A stretch of DNA of 64,000 nt from Chitinophaga pinensis DSM 2588 (GCF_000024005.1 NC_013132.1:2040001-2104000); one strand, 5' to 3'. Counted from the first letter of the stretch, positions 53,783 through 64,000 are shown. Numbers and translations: made by a program. Notes: generated from the sequence alone by a model not told the origin.

Positions 53783-55084
53783 ATGTATAAACGCTTACTC
53801 CTGATATGTTTTACCTTTTTCGTACTGGCAGCCTGCCAGAAATCGGATGAAGACGTATTCAACGCTCCTCCCGATACCCGCCTGAACGATACCCTGAAAA
53901 AGTATAACGATATGCTGGTGGCAGCGCCATACGGCTGGAAAGGGCTGGTATATCCTTCCGGTCTGGAGCATGGAATATTCTCCTTTTACTTTCAGTTCAA
54001 TGATTCCAACAGGGTGAAGATGTATGCGGATTTTGATTCGGCATCTTCCGTGACCATGGCAGAAAGCAGCTATCGCCTGAAGGCATTGCAGCAACCATGT
54101 CTCCTGTTTGATACCTACTCCTATATACACCTGCTGAGCGATCCTGACGGATCCGTAAATGGGGGTGTGTATGGCGAGGGACTGTATTCTGACTTTGAAT
54201 TTTCTATCGAAGGAATGAGCGGAGACTCCATTGTACTCAAAGGAAGATATCATGGCAGCAGAGCGGTACTGGTAAAAGCAACAGAAGCAGAGAAGAATGC
54301 CTACAGCGCTGAAAAGAGTAATCGCCTGATCGATAAAATAGGTAGCTACCTCACTTACTTCAAACGCCTCACCATTAACAGTAAAGGATATGATGTGTCT
54401 TTTGATGTTGCCAGCAGAACCATTACAATCAGTTGGGTAGATGAAGGGGGCAATAACCATACAGCAAGCACTGGTTTCTACTATACACCTACCGGTGTAG
54501 CATTCTCTCCTGCAATCAGTACAGGTAATGAAACGCTGACCGGCTTTGACAATGTTACCTGGAATGCATCCACGACTACACTGGGTTTTACCGCCAATGG
54601 TAATACCGGTACAATCAAAGAAACTGCTAAACCGCTGGTAATAGATAAAGAGGCTGCTAAGAGCTGGTGGCAACAGCAGGTAGACGCAGGTAGCTACTGG
54701 GTAACCGTAGATGGATTTCACGTAGACGGTATTGACGATGCCTATGGCATTCAGCAATTGCCTAACTATTCCTTTGTTGTATTCTATCCGAAATTCGGCA
54801 CAAGCGATAATACAGTGTATGACCTCTTAGGTTTTGTAACCCGCACTGAGGCCGGACAATACATCGAATACGGGCCTGCATTCAGCGCGCCGACTTTCAA
54901 GACAGACGGCCGCATCATATTCCCGTACCTGGGCATACTCGGAGAACTGCCGGATGGAGAGACTGCTGTCTCCAACACCATTACGAAGATCACAGACTCC
55001 AACGGATTCTACCTGGTAAAAACGAACAGCGGTTACGATATGGTAAGCGCTAAAGACGGAAAATCCTGGATATCCTGGTTTTAA
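53783..55084 (+). CDS. DUF4302 surface lipoprotein
   Basis: ATG at 53783 gives 433 residues with lipobox at C18 (FFVLAAC, then QKSDED). The family pattern is clear: a short N-terminal helix (RLNDTLKKYNDMLVAAPYGWKGLVYP), FSFYFQFNDSNRVKMYADFD, and a beta-rich C-terminal half. DUF4302 genes regularly accompany SusCD-zinc metallohydrolase sets; their function is unknown, probably substrate binding. An upstream in-frame extension from 53741 lacks any signal sequence and was not used. Confidence 0.87.
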   Translation: MYKRLLLICFTFFVLAACQKSDEDVFNAPPDTRLNDTLKKYNDMLVAAPYGWKGLVYPSGLEHGIFSFYFQFNDSNRVKMYADFDSASSVTMAESSYRLKALQQPCLLFDTYSYIHLLSDPDGSVNGGVYGEGLYSDFEFSIEGMSGDSIVLKGRYHGSRAVLVKATEAEKNAYSAEKSNRLIDKIGSYLTYFKRLTINSKGYDVSFDVASRTITISWVDEGGNNHTASTGFYYTPTGVAFSPAISTGNETLTGFDNVTWNASTTTLGFTANGNTGTIKETAKPLVIDKEAAKSWWQQQVDAGSYWVTVDGFHVDGIDDAYGIQQLPNYSFVVFYPKFGTSDNTVYDLLGFVTRTEAGQYIEYGPAFSAPTFKTDGRIIFPYLGILGELPDGETAVSNTITKITDSNGFYLVKTNSGYDMVSAKDGKSWISWF

Positions 55085-55108
55085 CAATCCAAAAAGAAAG
55101 TTATTCAC

Positions 55109-58100
55109 ATGAAACGGTATTCTACTTATTCTTTTTACAGGAGTTTGTTGCTCATGGCAGTAGCACTGCTGGGTATACTGCCTGTTAAGTCCCAGACCAA
55201 GGATATTAAACTGGGCTCCAGCACCTTCGGTAGCGAGATCAGCTGGTATCCATGCCCCTTGCAGGACTACAAACAAGGCGCCCGTGCACAATACCTGTAT
55301 CTCGCATCCGACCTGCAGGCCGCAGGTATGAGCGCCGGTAATATCAGTGCCCTGGGTTTTAATGTGCTGAACCTGCGTGGTATGAGCATCATAGAAAACT
55401 ATGTAATAAAGGTAGGTTTCGTGACATTGAATAACCTGGATGAAACCAGATGGGAAACCGTCACTAACCAGGTATACGGTCCTAACCACTACCTGCCGGT
55501 AGCGGGTTATAATAAGTTCGCATTTAATACGCCGCTTACCTGGAATGGTTCTGATAATATCATCGTCGAGGTATGTAACGGCGATCCTTCCGGTGGTACC
55601 AGCAATGAGAACCCGGAAGTGGCCTTTACCACCATGATGCCTTATAAAGCGGCACATACATTCAGGGGGAACGATGGTACAGAATGTAGTACCACTTCTA
55701 CCGCCAACACCGGCGACCTGAATACGCGTCCTGATATCCTGTTTACCTGGACGCCGGCAGCTGCCTGTACGGGTACGCCTGCCGCAGGTACGGTAGTAGC
55801 GAATGCAGCAGAACTCTGTGCAACGGGTAAAGTATACCTGTCCCTGACTGGTACTTCACTCGCCTCCGGTTTAACTTTCCAATGGCAGTCTTCTGCTAAT
55901 AATACGACCTGGACAAACATCGGCTTTGCAACCTTACCAAGTGTAACGGTGACACAAACGGGCAGTACCTGGTATCGTTGTGTAGTAACCTGTACCACTG
56001 GTAGCGCTGCTACATCTGCCAGTCAGCAGGTAGTAACGCCTGCGCCGGTGAGTGGTACTTTCATTATTGACAGCAGACAACCAACTGCCGGCAATAACTT
56101 CCATTCCTTCGCAGATGCAGTCAATTTTATCAGATGTGGTATCAGCGGTAATGTAATATTCAATGTTGCGGCAGGGTCAGGTCCTTATAACGAACAGGTC
56201 TCTGTTCCTGCTGTTACAGGTACATCTGCCAGCAGCACGATTACCTTCAATGGTAACGGTGAATTGCTGCATTTCCTGTCCGCCGATGCAAAAAAACAAT
56301 ATGTACTGGAACTGGATGGAATCGATTATGTAACGGTGAATAACCTGCAGATAAAAGCAGAAGGCACCGGCTTCCAGCAATATGGTACCGCTGTACACCT
56401 GACAAACGATGCAGATAATAACACCATCAACAACTGTACGATCACCAGTGACCTGGTAACCACCATCGATCAGTTTGTAGGTATCACTTTAAGTGGTGGT
56501 CCTGGTGCAACACAGGAAGATGCAAAGTGTGATAACAATACTTTAAGCAATAACACCATTACCGGTGGATATTACGGTATCGCCATGTTTGGCGGTCAGT
56601 TTACATCCGTATCCGGTAACAAGGTGATCAACAATAAAATATACGATGTTCACAACACCGGTATAAAACTGCAGGGCTCATTCAATACACTGGTAGAAGG
56701 TAATGAGATCAGTAATCCGACCAGAACTACCCAGTGGTACTTCGCAGGTATTGAACTGAATGGACTGAACACAAAAGCAATTGTTAACGCTAACCGTATC
56801 CATACCCCATATGGAGGTATGCCTGGTCAGGAACAGCCGGCTACGGGTATTAACGTTAACATGGTGGTAGCTATCACCGGTCTTGAAAATAAAATCACTA
56901 ACAACCTGATCTATGATATGAACAGCGGCGCCGATGTTACCGGTATCGCCTGTTACTATTCCAATAATATCTGGTTGTATCATAACACCATCGTCCTGGA
57001 CGGTGCTGCCGCTCAGGGTACTTACGCAACAAAAGGTTTTACGGCTGATAACGGTGCAGGTGGTCTCCAGTTTAAAAATAACCTGATCTACATTTCCAGG
57101 ACGGGTAACTTTAAGAAACATGCCATGTATACAGATGGCGCGGGCTCCGGACTGGAATCTGACAGAAACGTGTTCTTCATCGCGAATACAGTGACGAATG
57201 CTTTTGTCGGATATGAAGGACAGGATGCCGCAACGCTTGCACAATGGCAGAGTATTTCCGGCCGTGAACAAGCTTCTGTTTTTGCACCGCCATTATTTGT
57301 AGATCCTTCAACCGGCAATTTCAAACCACAGAATAGTTCTGTGGATGATAAAGGCGCTTTCGCAGATGTAGTCCTGGATATCACAGGCGCTACGCGTAGC
57401 ACGACTACACCTGATGCGGGTGCTTATGAATTTACCCCGCCTGCCTGTACAGCACCGCCTGCACCGGGTACTGCAACACTGTCTAAACCAGTGGTATGTC
57501 AGAATACCGATGTCATGCTGGGTGCAAACGGTAACTCCATCGGTATCGGGCAGAGTTATCAGTGGCAGACTGCCGCAACAGCAGCAGGTCCTTTCACTTC
57601 CATTGGTAATGTGCTGTCTGGCCCGGACACGACGATCACGGCCACCACAACACAATACTATCGCCTGGCAGTCACCTGTAGCGGAAATACTACTTTCTCC
57701 GTGCCGGTATTGCTGACGGTAAACCCACCTATGGCGCCGCAGACTTATACCATCAACAAAAATGCACCGGCTTCCGCACTCAACTTCACCAGCTTTACGT
57801 CTGCTGCGGATGCATTGTCCTGCGGTATCTCTGGCCCGGTAGTGTTCAACGTGGTGGCAGGTTCCGGTCCATATAACGAACAGATGATACTGGATACGAT
57901 TAAAGGCGCATCCGCGACAAATACAGTTACTTTCAATGGTAACGGTAATACCATCGCTTACAGCTCAGACGTATCCTCAGAAAGAGCAGTGATCAAATTG
58001 CGTCATAGTGATTATGTGATTATTGATAGTCTGACGGTAAATGGTGACGGGAGTGGTCAGTACGGCGTTGGTATACAGCTGATGGACCATGCTGATAACA

Positions 58101-61100
58101 ACATCATCCGCAGATGTAACATCATCGTAAGCACTACGGAATATTCCAAAGGAGTGGCGATGGTGATCAATGGTAGTGGTACTGATGAAGCAGAAAGCTA
58201 TAACGCTTCTTATTGTAATAATAACCTGATAGAAAGAAATAATATCGTAGGTGGTTATTCGGCACTGACATTATTTGGTAAAGAAGAATACCCGGCTATG
58301 AATAACCAGATACTGAATAATAAGATCTCCGAATTCACGCAGAACGGTATCCTGACAGATGGTACACTTTATACCGTGATTGCGGGTAACACCATCAGCC
58401 GTCCTACACGTAGTGGCAGTATGAGTGACTTTAACGGTATCAAATCTTCCACACACAACGGTCTCCTCATTGAGAATAACCGCGTGATCAATCCTTTTGG
58501 TGGTAATAGTACCGCCTATGGTGGATTCGTAGGTATCTCTCTGGAGCAGACAAGAGGTAACGTATGGAATATTGTAAGAAACAATATCATCCATGCTACC
58601 GGTGGCAGCGGATCAACTGTTACAGCCATCTATGGCGGATTTACCAATAAAACCGGTATCTATCATAATACGATCGAAATAGAAAGTTCTCCTGACGCAG
58701 ACGTACTGGGCTTCTCGCTGGACGGTAATGCAGACAGTCTGGCTTTCAATAACAATATCATCAGCCTCAGAAGCGAAACAAGTAACAGATACGACAGGAT
58801 CGGTATTAAACTGGGTAATGCCAGTCAGCAGATCCTGAGTATCGGTAATAACAATATCTATCTTAAAGCAGCGGGTCGCTCCTATATCGGTAAAGTAGAA
58901 TCTATCACGGTGCCTGATATCGCGACCTGGCAGGCTACGCCTTTTGGTATCGCTTCTATCAGTGTAGAACCGATCTACGCAGATATGCCTAATGGCAACT
59001 ACGCACCGGTGATCTCTCCGTTTGACAATGCGGGTATACCAGTAGGTGTGACAAAAGATATCATCGGCGTAACAAGAAGTACGACTACACCTGACCTGGG
59101 TGCATATGAAATCAATATTCCAAAATGTACCACACCACCAACTGCCGGTACAGCTACAGCCACACCTGGCAGTGGTATTTGTCTCGGTGATACAGTGAGA
59201 CTGGACCTGACAGGTAATACCAAAGGTGGTACGCAAACCTATCACTGGCAGCGTGCGAAAGCAGCTACCGGTCCGTGGACAAACTTCGGTGAATGGCAGT
59301 ATGTGTCTACACTGGCTACACCGATCACTTTCGAAAATTACTTCCGTTGTATCGTAGTATGTGGTACTGATACTACTTATTCTGCTGCGGTAAAAGTAAA
59401 TATGAACGCCGCATTTGCAGCAGGTCATTATACGATCGATCCGGCAAAACCAGCTGGTGTGACTAACTTCCAATCCTTCAATAAAGCAGTGGAAGCCCTG
59501 GAATGTGGTATCGATGGCGCTATCATATTTGATGTCGCCGCAGGTACTTATAATGAGCACATCAGTATGCATGAAGTAGCGGGCGCCGGTCCTGATGCAA
59601 GGATTACCTTCCGGAGCGCCAACGGTATCGCTACAGGTGTTGTACTGACCTACGCTTCTCCTTATGATACCAACTATGTAGTCCGCCTGGATAGTGCCAG
59701 CTATATTACTTTCAATGGTATCACCATGAAGGCGACAGACAATAACTACGGTAAAGTCGTTGTTATCTCTGGAGCAGCTGCTTACGACAGTATCCTGAAC
59801 TGTAAGATCATTGCGCCGGATGTGATCAACAGCAGCACAGATGTTGCCGCTATCATCGGGGAAAACTATGTGGGTAATAACATCGTAATCAAAGGTAACA
59901 CGATTGAAAATGGTTCTGCCGGTGTTTACTTCTATGGTCTCGGTGATCAGAGTCAGTCCCTGGATCATGTGATCGATAGTAACATCATCAACAACAGCTT
60001 CAAATGGGGTATCTATTCGCAGTATACCAGCCGTTTGCAGATCACCAGGAATACTATCAACCTGGATGGTGATATGAGTAGCTCCGGCTATGGTATCTAT
60101 GTCTTCGAATCTGATACCGCCTGGCAGATCAATCAGAATACAGTTAACATCCTGAATACAGTATCCGGCGACAAAATATACGGTATCCAGGCAAGATGGG
60201 GTACTACGCCTACTTACGCGCCTTTCGAGATCATCGGTAATAAGGTGATCGCGCTGACCAACAACAAAGCATCGCTCTACGGTTTATATACCGGCGATAA
60301 CAACAATACCAGTATTCTGAACAACGTAGTGAGCCTCGTAACAGCGAACAAAACAGTCTATGGACTGTATGTCGATGGTGATAAGGCAGCGACTTACTAT
60401 AACAATACGATCTATAACGGATCTCCTGACCTCTCCGGTAAAACTACCAATATCACCGCCAGATTCAGAGATGACGATGGTAGCAGTGTAGTGGTAAGAA
60501 ACAACATCTTCAGTCATGGTGCAGCAGGCATCGCCCTGGATATGGGTGGTGTAGCAGGAGAGAATACAGACTATAACCTGATCTATTCTTCCGGTGCAGT
60601 ACTGGCTTCTACCTCTCTGTATAAAGATGCTACCCTGGCTTCATGGGTAGGACATACCGGACTGGATATACATTCTATCTTCTACAAGCCGGAACTGAAC
60701 CTGACTGATGGTAGTCCGGTGCTGAATGCGCCTGGCGTATGGGCACTCAATGGCCGTGGTGTACAGATTCCTTTCAATGATCATGATATCAAAGGTCAGC
60801 CGAGGTCTGCCACCTTACAGGACGGTGTACCTGACCTGGGTGCATATGAGTTCGTGCCGACTTCCACACCAGCCTTGTTGACCGCTACACCTACAGCGCC
60901 TGCTGCCGGTACTACCCAGCACTTTATGATGGGTTCTGATAGCGTAATGTCAATCACCTGGGCCGCAGGTGCGCCGGTTCCTGCTACTGTGGATATCAGA
61001 AGATATACGGGTACCGTGCCGCCGAATGTAGATGCGTCTGTGGAAAAAATGTACTTCTACAATGATGTGACAACAAGCGGTACCGGTACATACGACTTCT

Positions 61101-64000
61101 CTGTGAAGACATTCTACATGGATCCATGGCAGGGGTTTGTAAGACAACAATCACAGCTGGGATTAGGCAGAACAGATACAGATGACAAGTGGCTGGTGAC
61201 CGACAGTAGTAAAGTAGATGAATACAACAATTATATCACCGAATCCAAACTGAGCTTCCTTGATAAATTCACAGGTCTGGTAGATAGCGCAAGAGCAGTT
61301 GTTCCTGTCGTGATACCACCGGCTGACAGCTCCAACAGAGGTACCCGTTTCTGGGTGGCATATGGTCACCACGAGTTCTTCTTCAGTAGTAACGATCAGG
61401 ATATGGTGCTTTATCTGAGTGCACAGGAAGCCGCGGACGTTACGGTGAAAGTGAATGGTACCAGCTGGATCAGACATTACCACCTGGATGCGAATTCAAC
61501 CTTATCAACAGACAGAATACCGAAAAATGGGCTGGAAGATGCCCGCCTGGTATCCGAAGGTCTCTTTGACAGAGGTATCAGCATTGAAAGTGATAAACCG
61601 ATTGTAGCATATGCGCATATTTATGGTAACCAGTCCTCTGGCGCCACCATGCTCCTGCCGGTAGGTACTTATGGATATGAATATTATGCGCTGGGTTATA
61701 ACCAGGTATATGGTAGCGGTGACTACTCATGGGCGTATGTGATCGCAGATCAGCCAAATACAGTGGTAGAGATTACGCCGTCTGTTCCGACAGCTACCGG
61801 TCACCCAGCCAACGTGCCATTTACCGTAACCCTGAATAAGGGGGAGGTATATCAGGTAATGGGTGCAAGAGTAAATGAAACCACCGGTTATGATGTGACT
61901 GGTACGATCTTCAGATCAGTATCTAACTCTGCCGGTAAATGTTATCCGGTCGCCGTGTTCTCTGGTAACAGCCGTACCAGCGTTAGCTGTGATCCTACGG
62001 GCAGTGGTGGTAACGGAGATAACTTTATTCAGCAGTGTTTCCCTTCACAGGCCTGGGGTAAGCGCTATCTGACAGCTCCTACATCCACTGATGAAGATCC
62101 GTCCAAAATGATGGGTAACGTGTACAGGATTATGGTAAAGGATCCCGCTACAAAAGTGAAGGTAGATGGCGTATTACTGACCGGGTTGAATAAAGGTCGC
62201 TTCTACCAGTATGTAAGTGAAGAACCAGCCTATATTGAAGCTGATCAGCCAATTATGGTGGCACAGTATATGGCTTCATGGGGTAGATGTTTTAATACCG
62301 ATGGTTACGGTGATCCTGAGATGATTTATCTCAGCCCGATTGAACAGGGTATTAAAAAGCTTGGTTTCTATCGTAATACTGAAGAAGGTATTGTTACCAA
62401 CTACCTGACCCTGATCATTCCGACCAATGGTGTGAGCAGTCTGAAAATAGATAACAGCACATTGTTCGACTACAAATATCCGCACCCGTCATTGCCAGGT
62501 TACACGGTAGTAGTAAAACGTTGGGATGCAACGAAAGCACAGAGTTACGTAGAAAGTGATTCTGCATTTACTGCAATCACTTATGGTCTGGGTGAAGATG
62601 AAAGCTATGGTTATAACGCCGGTACGCTGGTAAGAAACCTGAATACCCGTGCTTCGATCTCCAACGTGAATAACGGTACAGGCGCTGCTAATGACTACAC
62701 CTGTGAGAATACGCCGTTCAGGTTCACCTTTATATCGACACAACGGCCAACCTCTTTACAGTGGAACATCAGTAAGGTGAGCAATATCACACCTGCTGCT
62801 GATGTGACACAGAATAATCCGGTACCGGTCGATTCCTTCATGGCGAACAATAAGAAATACTACCGTTTCGCGATTGATGCAGACTACGCCTTCTCTAAAG
62901 CAGGTACTTATTATGTGCCGGTAGTGATGCAGGACCCATCATTCGAAGGCTGTGATAACAAAATAGAGACCTTCCTGCCGGTGAATGTAATAGCCGCACC
63001 GAAAGTTGATTATACTGCCACTTTCAACGGATGCGTAAGCGACTCCGTACACTTCGAAGGAACAGGTTCAACAACTAATAACGCAGCTATCACAAAATGG
63101 AAATGGGAGTTTGGTAACGGTGCGATAGATAGTATACAGTCTCCTGTATATCTCTACTCAGCTGGTGGTACATACGATGTGACCATTGGTCTGGTAGCAG
63201 AAGATGGTTGTATAGCCGATACGACCAAAGCACTGGAAGTAAAAGGACCTGCAGAAGGACTACTGGTCAATGACTCACTGGCCATCTGTATGGGTACAGC
63301 CGCTTCTTTCGAAGTACAAAGCCCTGCAACAGGTGTAGACTACAGCTGGTATGATGCCGCTGCAGGCGGTAATAAAATAGCGGATGGCAGTACACTGAGC
63401 GTCACCAATGTTACTGCAAACGCCATCTATTACCTGGAAACAAATAAAGAAGGTTGTGCTTCACCAGTACGTACACCTGCGGTACTCTCCGTATTGCCAC
63501 AGCTGACGGCACCAGTTGTAACACTCGATTCCACAGGCGTAAACGCCCTGCGTTTCACCTGGGATGCGGTGCCAAATGCTTCAGGATATGAAGTATCCAC
63601 CGATGGTCTGAACTGGACTACTCCATCTTCCGGCAGCAAAGGATTATTCCATATCCTTACCGGTTTACAACCCGTACAGGAAGTAAAACTCTGGGTAAGA
63701 GCGTTGGGCTGTAAACCAGTAGAAGCAGGACCGGTAAGCGGTACCACACTGCTGGGCGGTATCTATATCCCGAATGCTTTCACACCTAATGGCGATGCGG
63801 TGAACGATGAACTGAAAGTGTATGGTAGCATCATCAAAGACATCCACCTGATGATCTTCAACCAGTGGGGTGAAAAACTCTTCGAATCTGATGTACAGAA
63901 CCGTGGATGGGATGGTACTTATAAAGGCAAGCCCCAGCCATCAGGCGTATACATGTATGTATGCAGACTGCAACTGGCAGATGGCAGTACGGTAGATAAG
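55109..64000 (+). CDS. Giant secreted protein: three beta-helix modules, IgGFc-binding-like, PKD, FN3 and CHU_C domains (3' end outside window)
   Basis: Open for 2964 codons from ATG 55109, 24 nt after the DUF4302 stop, to the window edge. A signal peptide (MKRYSTYSFYRSLLLMAVAL) precedes three tandem units starting near residues 218, 778 and 1339. Each has an Ig-like domain (e.g. YQWQTAATAAGPF), then a right-handed beta-helix introduced by FxSFxxAVxxxxCGI, closing with DxxGxxRS and GAYEF/GAYEI. Next come an IgGFc-binding N-terminal-like domain (from about 2077, RGTRFWVAYGHHEFFFSSND), a PKD domain (about 2633), an Ig-like and an FN3 domain (about 2800), and a CHU_C type B sorting domain (from about 2883, IPNAFTPNGDAVNDELKVYG). 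Only a few residues of CHU_C should be missing. It is probably an adhesin or polysaccharide-binding protein exported by the type IX system. Confidence 0.9.
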   Translation, partial: MKRYSTYSFYRSLLLMAVALLGILPVKSQTKDIKLGSSTFGSEISWYPCPLQDYKQGARAQYLYLASDLQAAGMSAGNISALGFNVLNLRGMSIIENYVIKVGFVTLNNLDETRWETVTNQVYGPNHYLPVAGYNKFAFNTPLTWNGSDNIIVEVCNGDPSGGTSNENPEVAFTTMMPYKAAHTFRGNDGTECSTTSTANTGDLNTRPDILFTWTPAAACTGTPAAGTVVANAAELCATGKVYLSLTGTSLASGLTFQWQSSANNTTWTNIGFATLPSVTVTQTGSTWYRCVVTCTTGSAATSASQQVVTPAPVSGTFIIDSRQPTAGNNFHSFADAVNFIRCGISGNVIFNVAAGSGPYNEQVSVPAVTGTSASSTITFNGNGELLHFLSADAKKQYVLELDGIDYVTVNNLQIKAEGTGFQQYGTAVHLTNDADNNTINNCTITSDLVTTIDQFVGITLSGGPGATQEDAKCDNNTLSNNTITGGYYGIAMFGGQFTSVSGNKVINNKIYDVHNTGIKLQGSFNTLVEGNEISNPTRTTQWYFAGIELNGLNTKAIVNANRIHTPYGGMPGQEQPATGINVNMVVAITGLENKITNNLIYDMNSGADVTGIACYYSNNIWLYHNTIVLDGAAAQGTYATKGFTADNGAGGLQFKNNLIYISRTGNFKKHAMYTDGAGSGLESDRNVFFIANTVTNAFVGYEGQDAATLAQWQSISGREQASVFAPPLFVDPSTGNFKPQNSSVDDKGAFADVVLDITGATRSTTTPDAGAYEFTPPACTAPPAPGTATLSKPVVCQNTDVMLGANGNSIGIGQSYQWQTAATAAGPFTSIGNVLSGPDTTITATTTQYYRLAVTCSGNTTFSVPVLLTVNPPMAPQTYTINKNAPASALNFTSFTSAADALSCGISGPVVFNVVAGSGPYNEQMILDTIKGASATNTVTFNGNGNTIAYSSDVSSERAVIKLRHSDYVIIDSLTVNGDGSGQYGVGIQLMDHADNNIIRRCNIIVSTTEYSKGVAMVINGSGTDEAESYNASYCNNNLIERNNIVGGYSALTLFGKEEYPAMNNQILNNKISEFTQNGILTDGTLYTVIAGNTISRPTRSGSMSDFNGIKSSTHNGLLIENNRVINPFGGNSTAYGGFVGISLEQTRGNVWNIVRNNIIHATGGSGSTVTAIYGGFTNKTGIYHNTIEIESSPDADVLGFSLDGNADSLAFNNNIISLRSETSNRYDRIGIKLGNASQQILSIGNNNIYLKAAGRSYIGKVESITVPDIATWQATPFGIASISVEPIYADMPNGNYAPVISPFDNAGIPVGVTKDIIGVTRSTTTPDLGAYEINIPKCTTPPTAGTATATPGSGICLGDTVRLDLTGNTKGGTQTYHWQRAKAATGPWTNFGEWQYVSTLATPITFENYFRCIVVCGTDTTYSAAVKVNMNAAFAAGHYTIDPAKPAGVTNFQSFNKAVEALECGIDGAIIFDVAAGTYNEHISMHEVAGAGPDARITFRSANGIATGVVLTYASPYDTNYVVRLDSASYITFNGITMKATDNNYGKVVVISGAAAYDSILNCKIIAPDVINSSTDVAAIIGENYVGNNIVIKGNTIENGSAGVYFYGLGDQSQSLDHVIDSNIINNSFKWGIYSQYTSRLQITRNTINLDGDMSSSGYGIYVFESDTAWQINQNTVNILNTVSGDKIYGIQARWGTTPTYAPFEIIGNKVIALTNNKASLYGLYTGDNNNTSILNNVVSLVTANKTVYGLYVDGDKAATYYNNTIYNGSPDLSGKTTNITARFRDDDGSSVVVRNNIFSHGAAGIALDMGGVAGENTDYNLIYSSGAVLASTSLYKDATLASWVGHTGLDIHSIFYKPELNLTDGSPVLNAPGVWALNGRGVQIPFNDHDIKGQPRSATLQDGVPDLGAYEFVPTSTPALLTATPTAPAAGTTQHFMMGSDSVMSITWAAGAPVPATVDIRRYTGTVPPNVDASVEKMYFYNDVTTSGTGTYDFSVKTFYMDPWQGFVRQQSQLGLGRTDTDDKWLVTDSSKVDEYNNYITESKLSFLDKFTGLVDSARAVVPVVIPPADSSNRGTRFWVAYGHHEFFFSSNDQDMVLYLSAQEAADVTVKVNGTSWIRHYHLDANSTLSTDRIPKNGLEDARLVSEGLFDRGISIESDKPIVAYAHIYGNQSSGATMLLPVGTYGYEYYALGYNQVYGSGDYSWAYVIADQPNTVVEITPSVPTATGHPANVPFTVTLNKGEVYQVMGARVNETTGYDVTGTIFRSVSNSAGKCYPVAVFSGNSRTSVSCDPTGSGGNGDNFIQQCFPSQAWGKRYLTAPTSTDEDPSKMMGNVYRIMVKDPATKVKVDGVLLTGLNKGRFYQYVSEEPAYIEADQPIMVAQYMASWGRCFNTDGYGDPEMIYLSPIEQGIKKLGFYRNTEEGIVTNYLTLIIPTNGVSSLKIDNSTLFDYKYPHPSLPGYTVVVKRWDATKAQSYVESDSAFTAITYGLGEDESYGYNAGTLVRNLNTRASISNVNNGTGAANDYTCENTPFRFTFISTQRPTSLQWNISKVSNITPAADVTQNNPVPVDSFMANNKKYYRFAIDADYAFSKAGTYYVPVVMQDPSFEGCDNKIETFLPVNVIAAPKVDYTATFNGCVSDSVHFEGTGSTTNNAAITKWKWEFGNGAIDSIQSPVYLYSAGGTYDVTIGLVAEDGCIADTTKALEVKGPAEGLLVNDSLAICMGTAASFEVQSPATGVDYSWYDAAAGGNKIADGSTLSVTNVTANAIYYLETNKEGCASPVRTPAVLSVLPQLTAPVVTLDSTGVNALRFTWDAVPNASGYEVSTDGLNWTTPSSGSKGLFHILTGLQPVQEVKLWVRALGCKPVEAGPVSGTTLLGGIYIPNAFTPNGDAVNDELKVYGSIIKDIHLMIFNQWGEKLFESDVQNRGWDGTYKGKPQPSGVYMYVCRLQLADGSTVDK

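Noticed and set aside
58613..59968. 451-codon open frame on the minus strand inside the giant gene
   Set aside because: Antisense frame created by biased codons. The plus frame has a signal peptide, repeated modules and a sorting domain.
56052..60855. CRISPR-like or tandem DNA repeat array in the giant gene
   Set aside because: Repetition is at protein-module level over about 1.7 kb units. No short identical DNA repeats with spacers are present.

Overview
The window comes from a member of the Bacteroidota, most likely a Chitinophaga-like member of the Chitinophagaceae. This rests on TTTG-N19/20-TAnnTTTG promoters, SusC/SusD and FecR/TonB-receptor operons, DUF4974, DUF4302 and DUF4254 families, a CHU_C (type IX secretion, type B) sorting domain, and the general absence of Shine-Dalgarno sequences. 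The genus is an inference. No insertion sequence, prophage, CRISPR array or rRNA gene was seen.

Positions 1-3171 hold a ribE/nitronate monooxygenase pair on the minus strand, then rpsU, a XerC/D recombinase and a short ribosome hibernation factor on the plus strand. Positions 3183-19411 are the information-processing core: trnT(TGT)-trnY-trnG-trnT(GGT)-tuf-trnW-secE-nusG, then rplK-rplA-rplJ-rplL-rpoB-rpoC. A DUF1579 gene and a transglutaminase-like gene sit between nusG and rplK, where most bacteria have nothing. A tRNA-shaped but anticodon-less element lies directly upstream of tuf.

Positions 19443-22444 carry a DUF4397 lipoprotein, an OmpH/Skp-like lipoprotein and an amino-acid permease. 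Positions 23027-31790 look like one cell-surface signalling and uptake locus. FecR, an STN-containing TonB receptor, an unusually codon-optimised beta-helix lipoprotein and a small lipoprotein are on the plus strand. The only ECF sigma factor, with an S41 protease lipoprotein, converges on them from the minus strand. Positions 31945-43427 are mixed: a DUF4254/GT9 pair, tRNA-Gln, a thioesterase, a methyltransferase, TerC, an SDR/DUF2867 protein, a HAD hydrolase, a GH127-GH78 glycosidase operon, and an S24/S26 peptidase-like protein.

Positions 43772-47491 encode a two-component system (TPR histidine kinase and LuxR-type regulator) plus a secreted propeller-like protein on the minus strand. They are divergent from a SusC-SusD-zinc metallohydrolase-DUF4302 operon (47922-55084). 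That operon continues into a giant secreted protein (from 55109, at least 2964 residues) with three tandem units of about 560 residues, an IgGFc-binding-like domain, PKD and FN3 domains and a CHU_C tail. It runs off the window just before its expected end. The most unusual items are the tRNA-like element before tuf, the split sigma/FecR locus, and the giant protein coupled to a SusCD operon.
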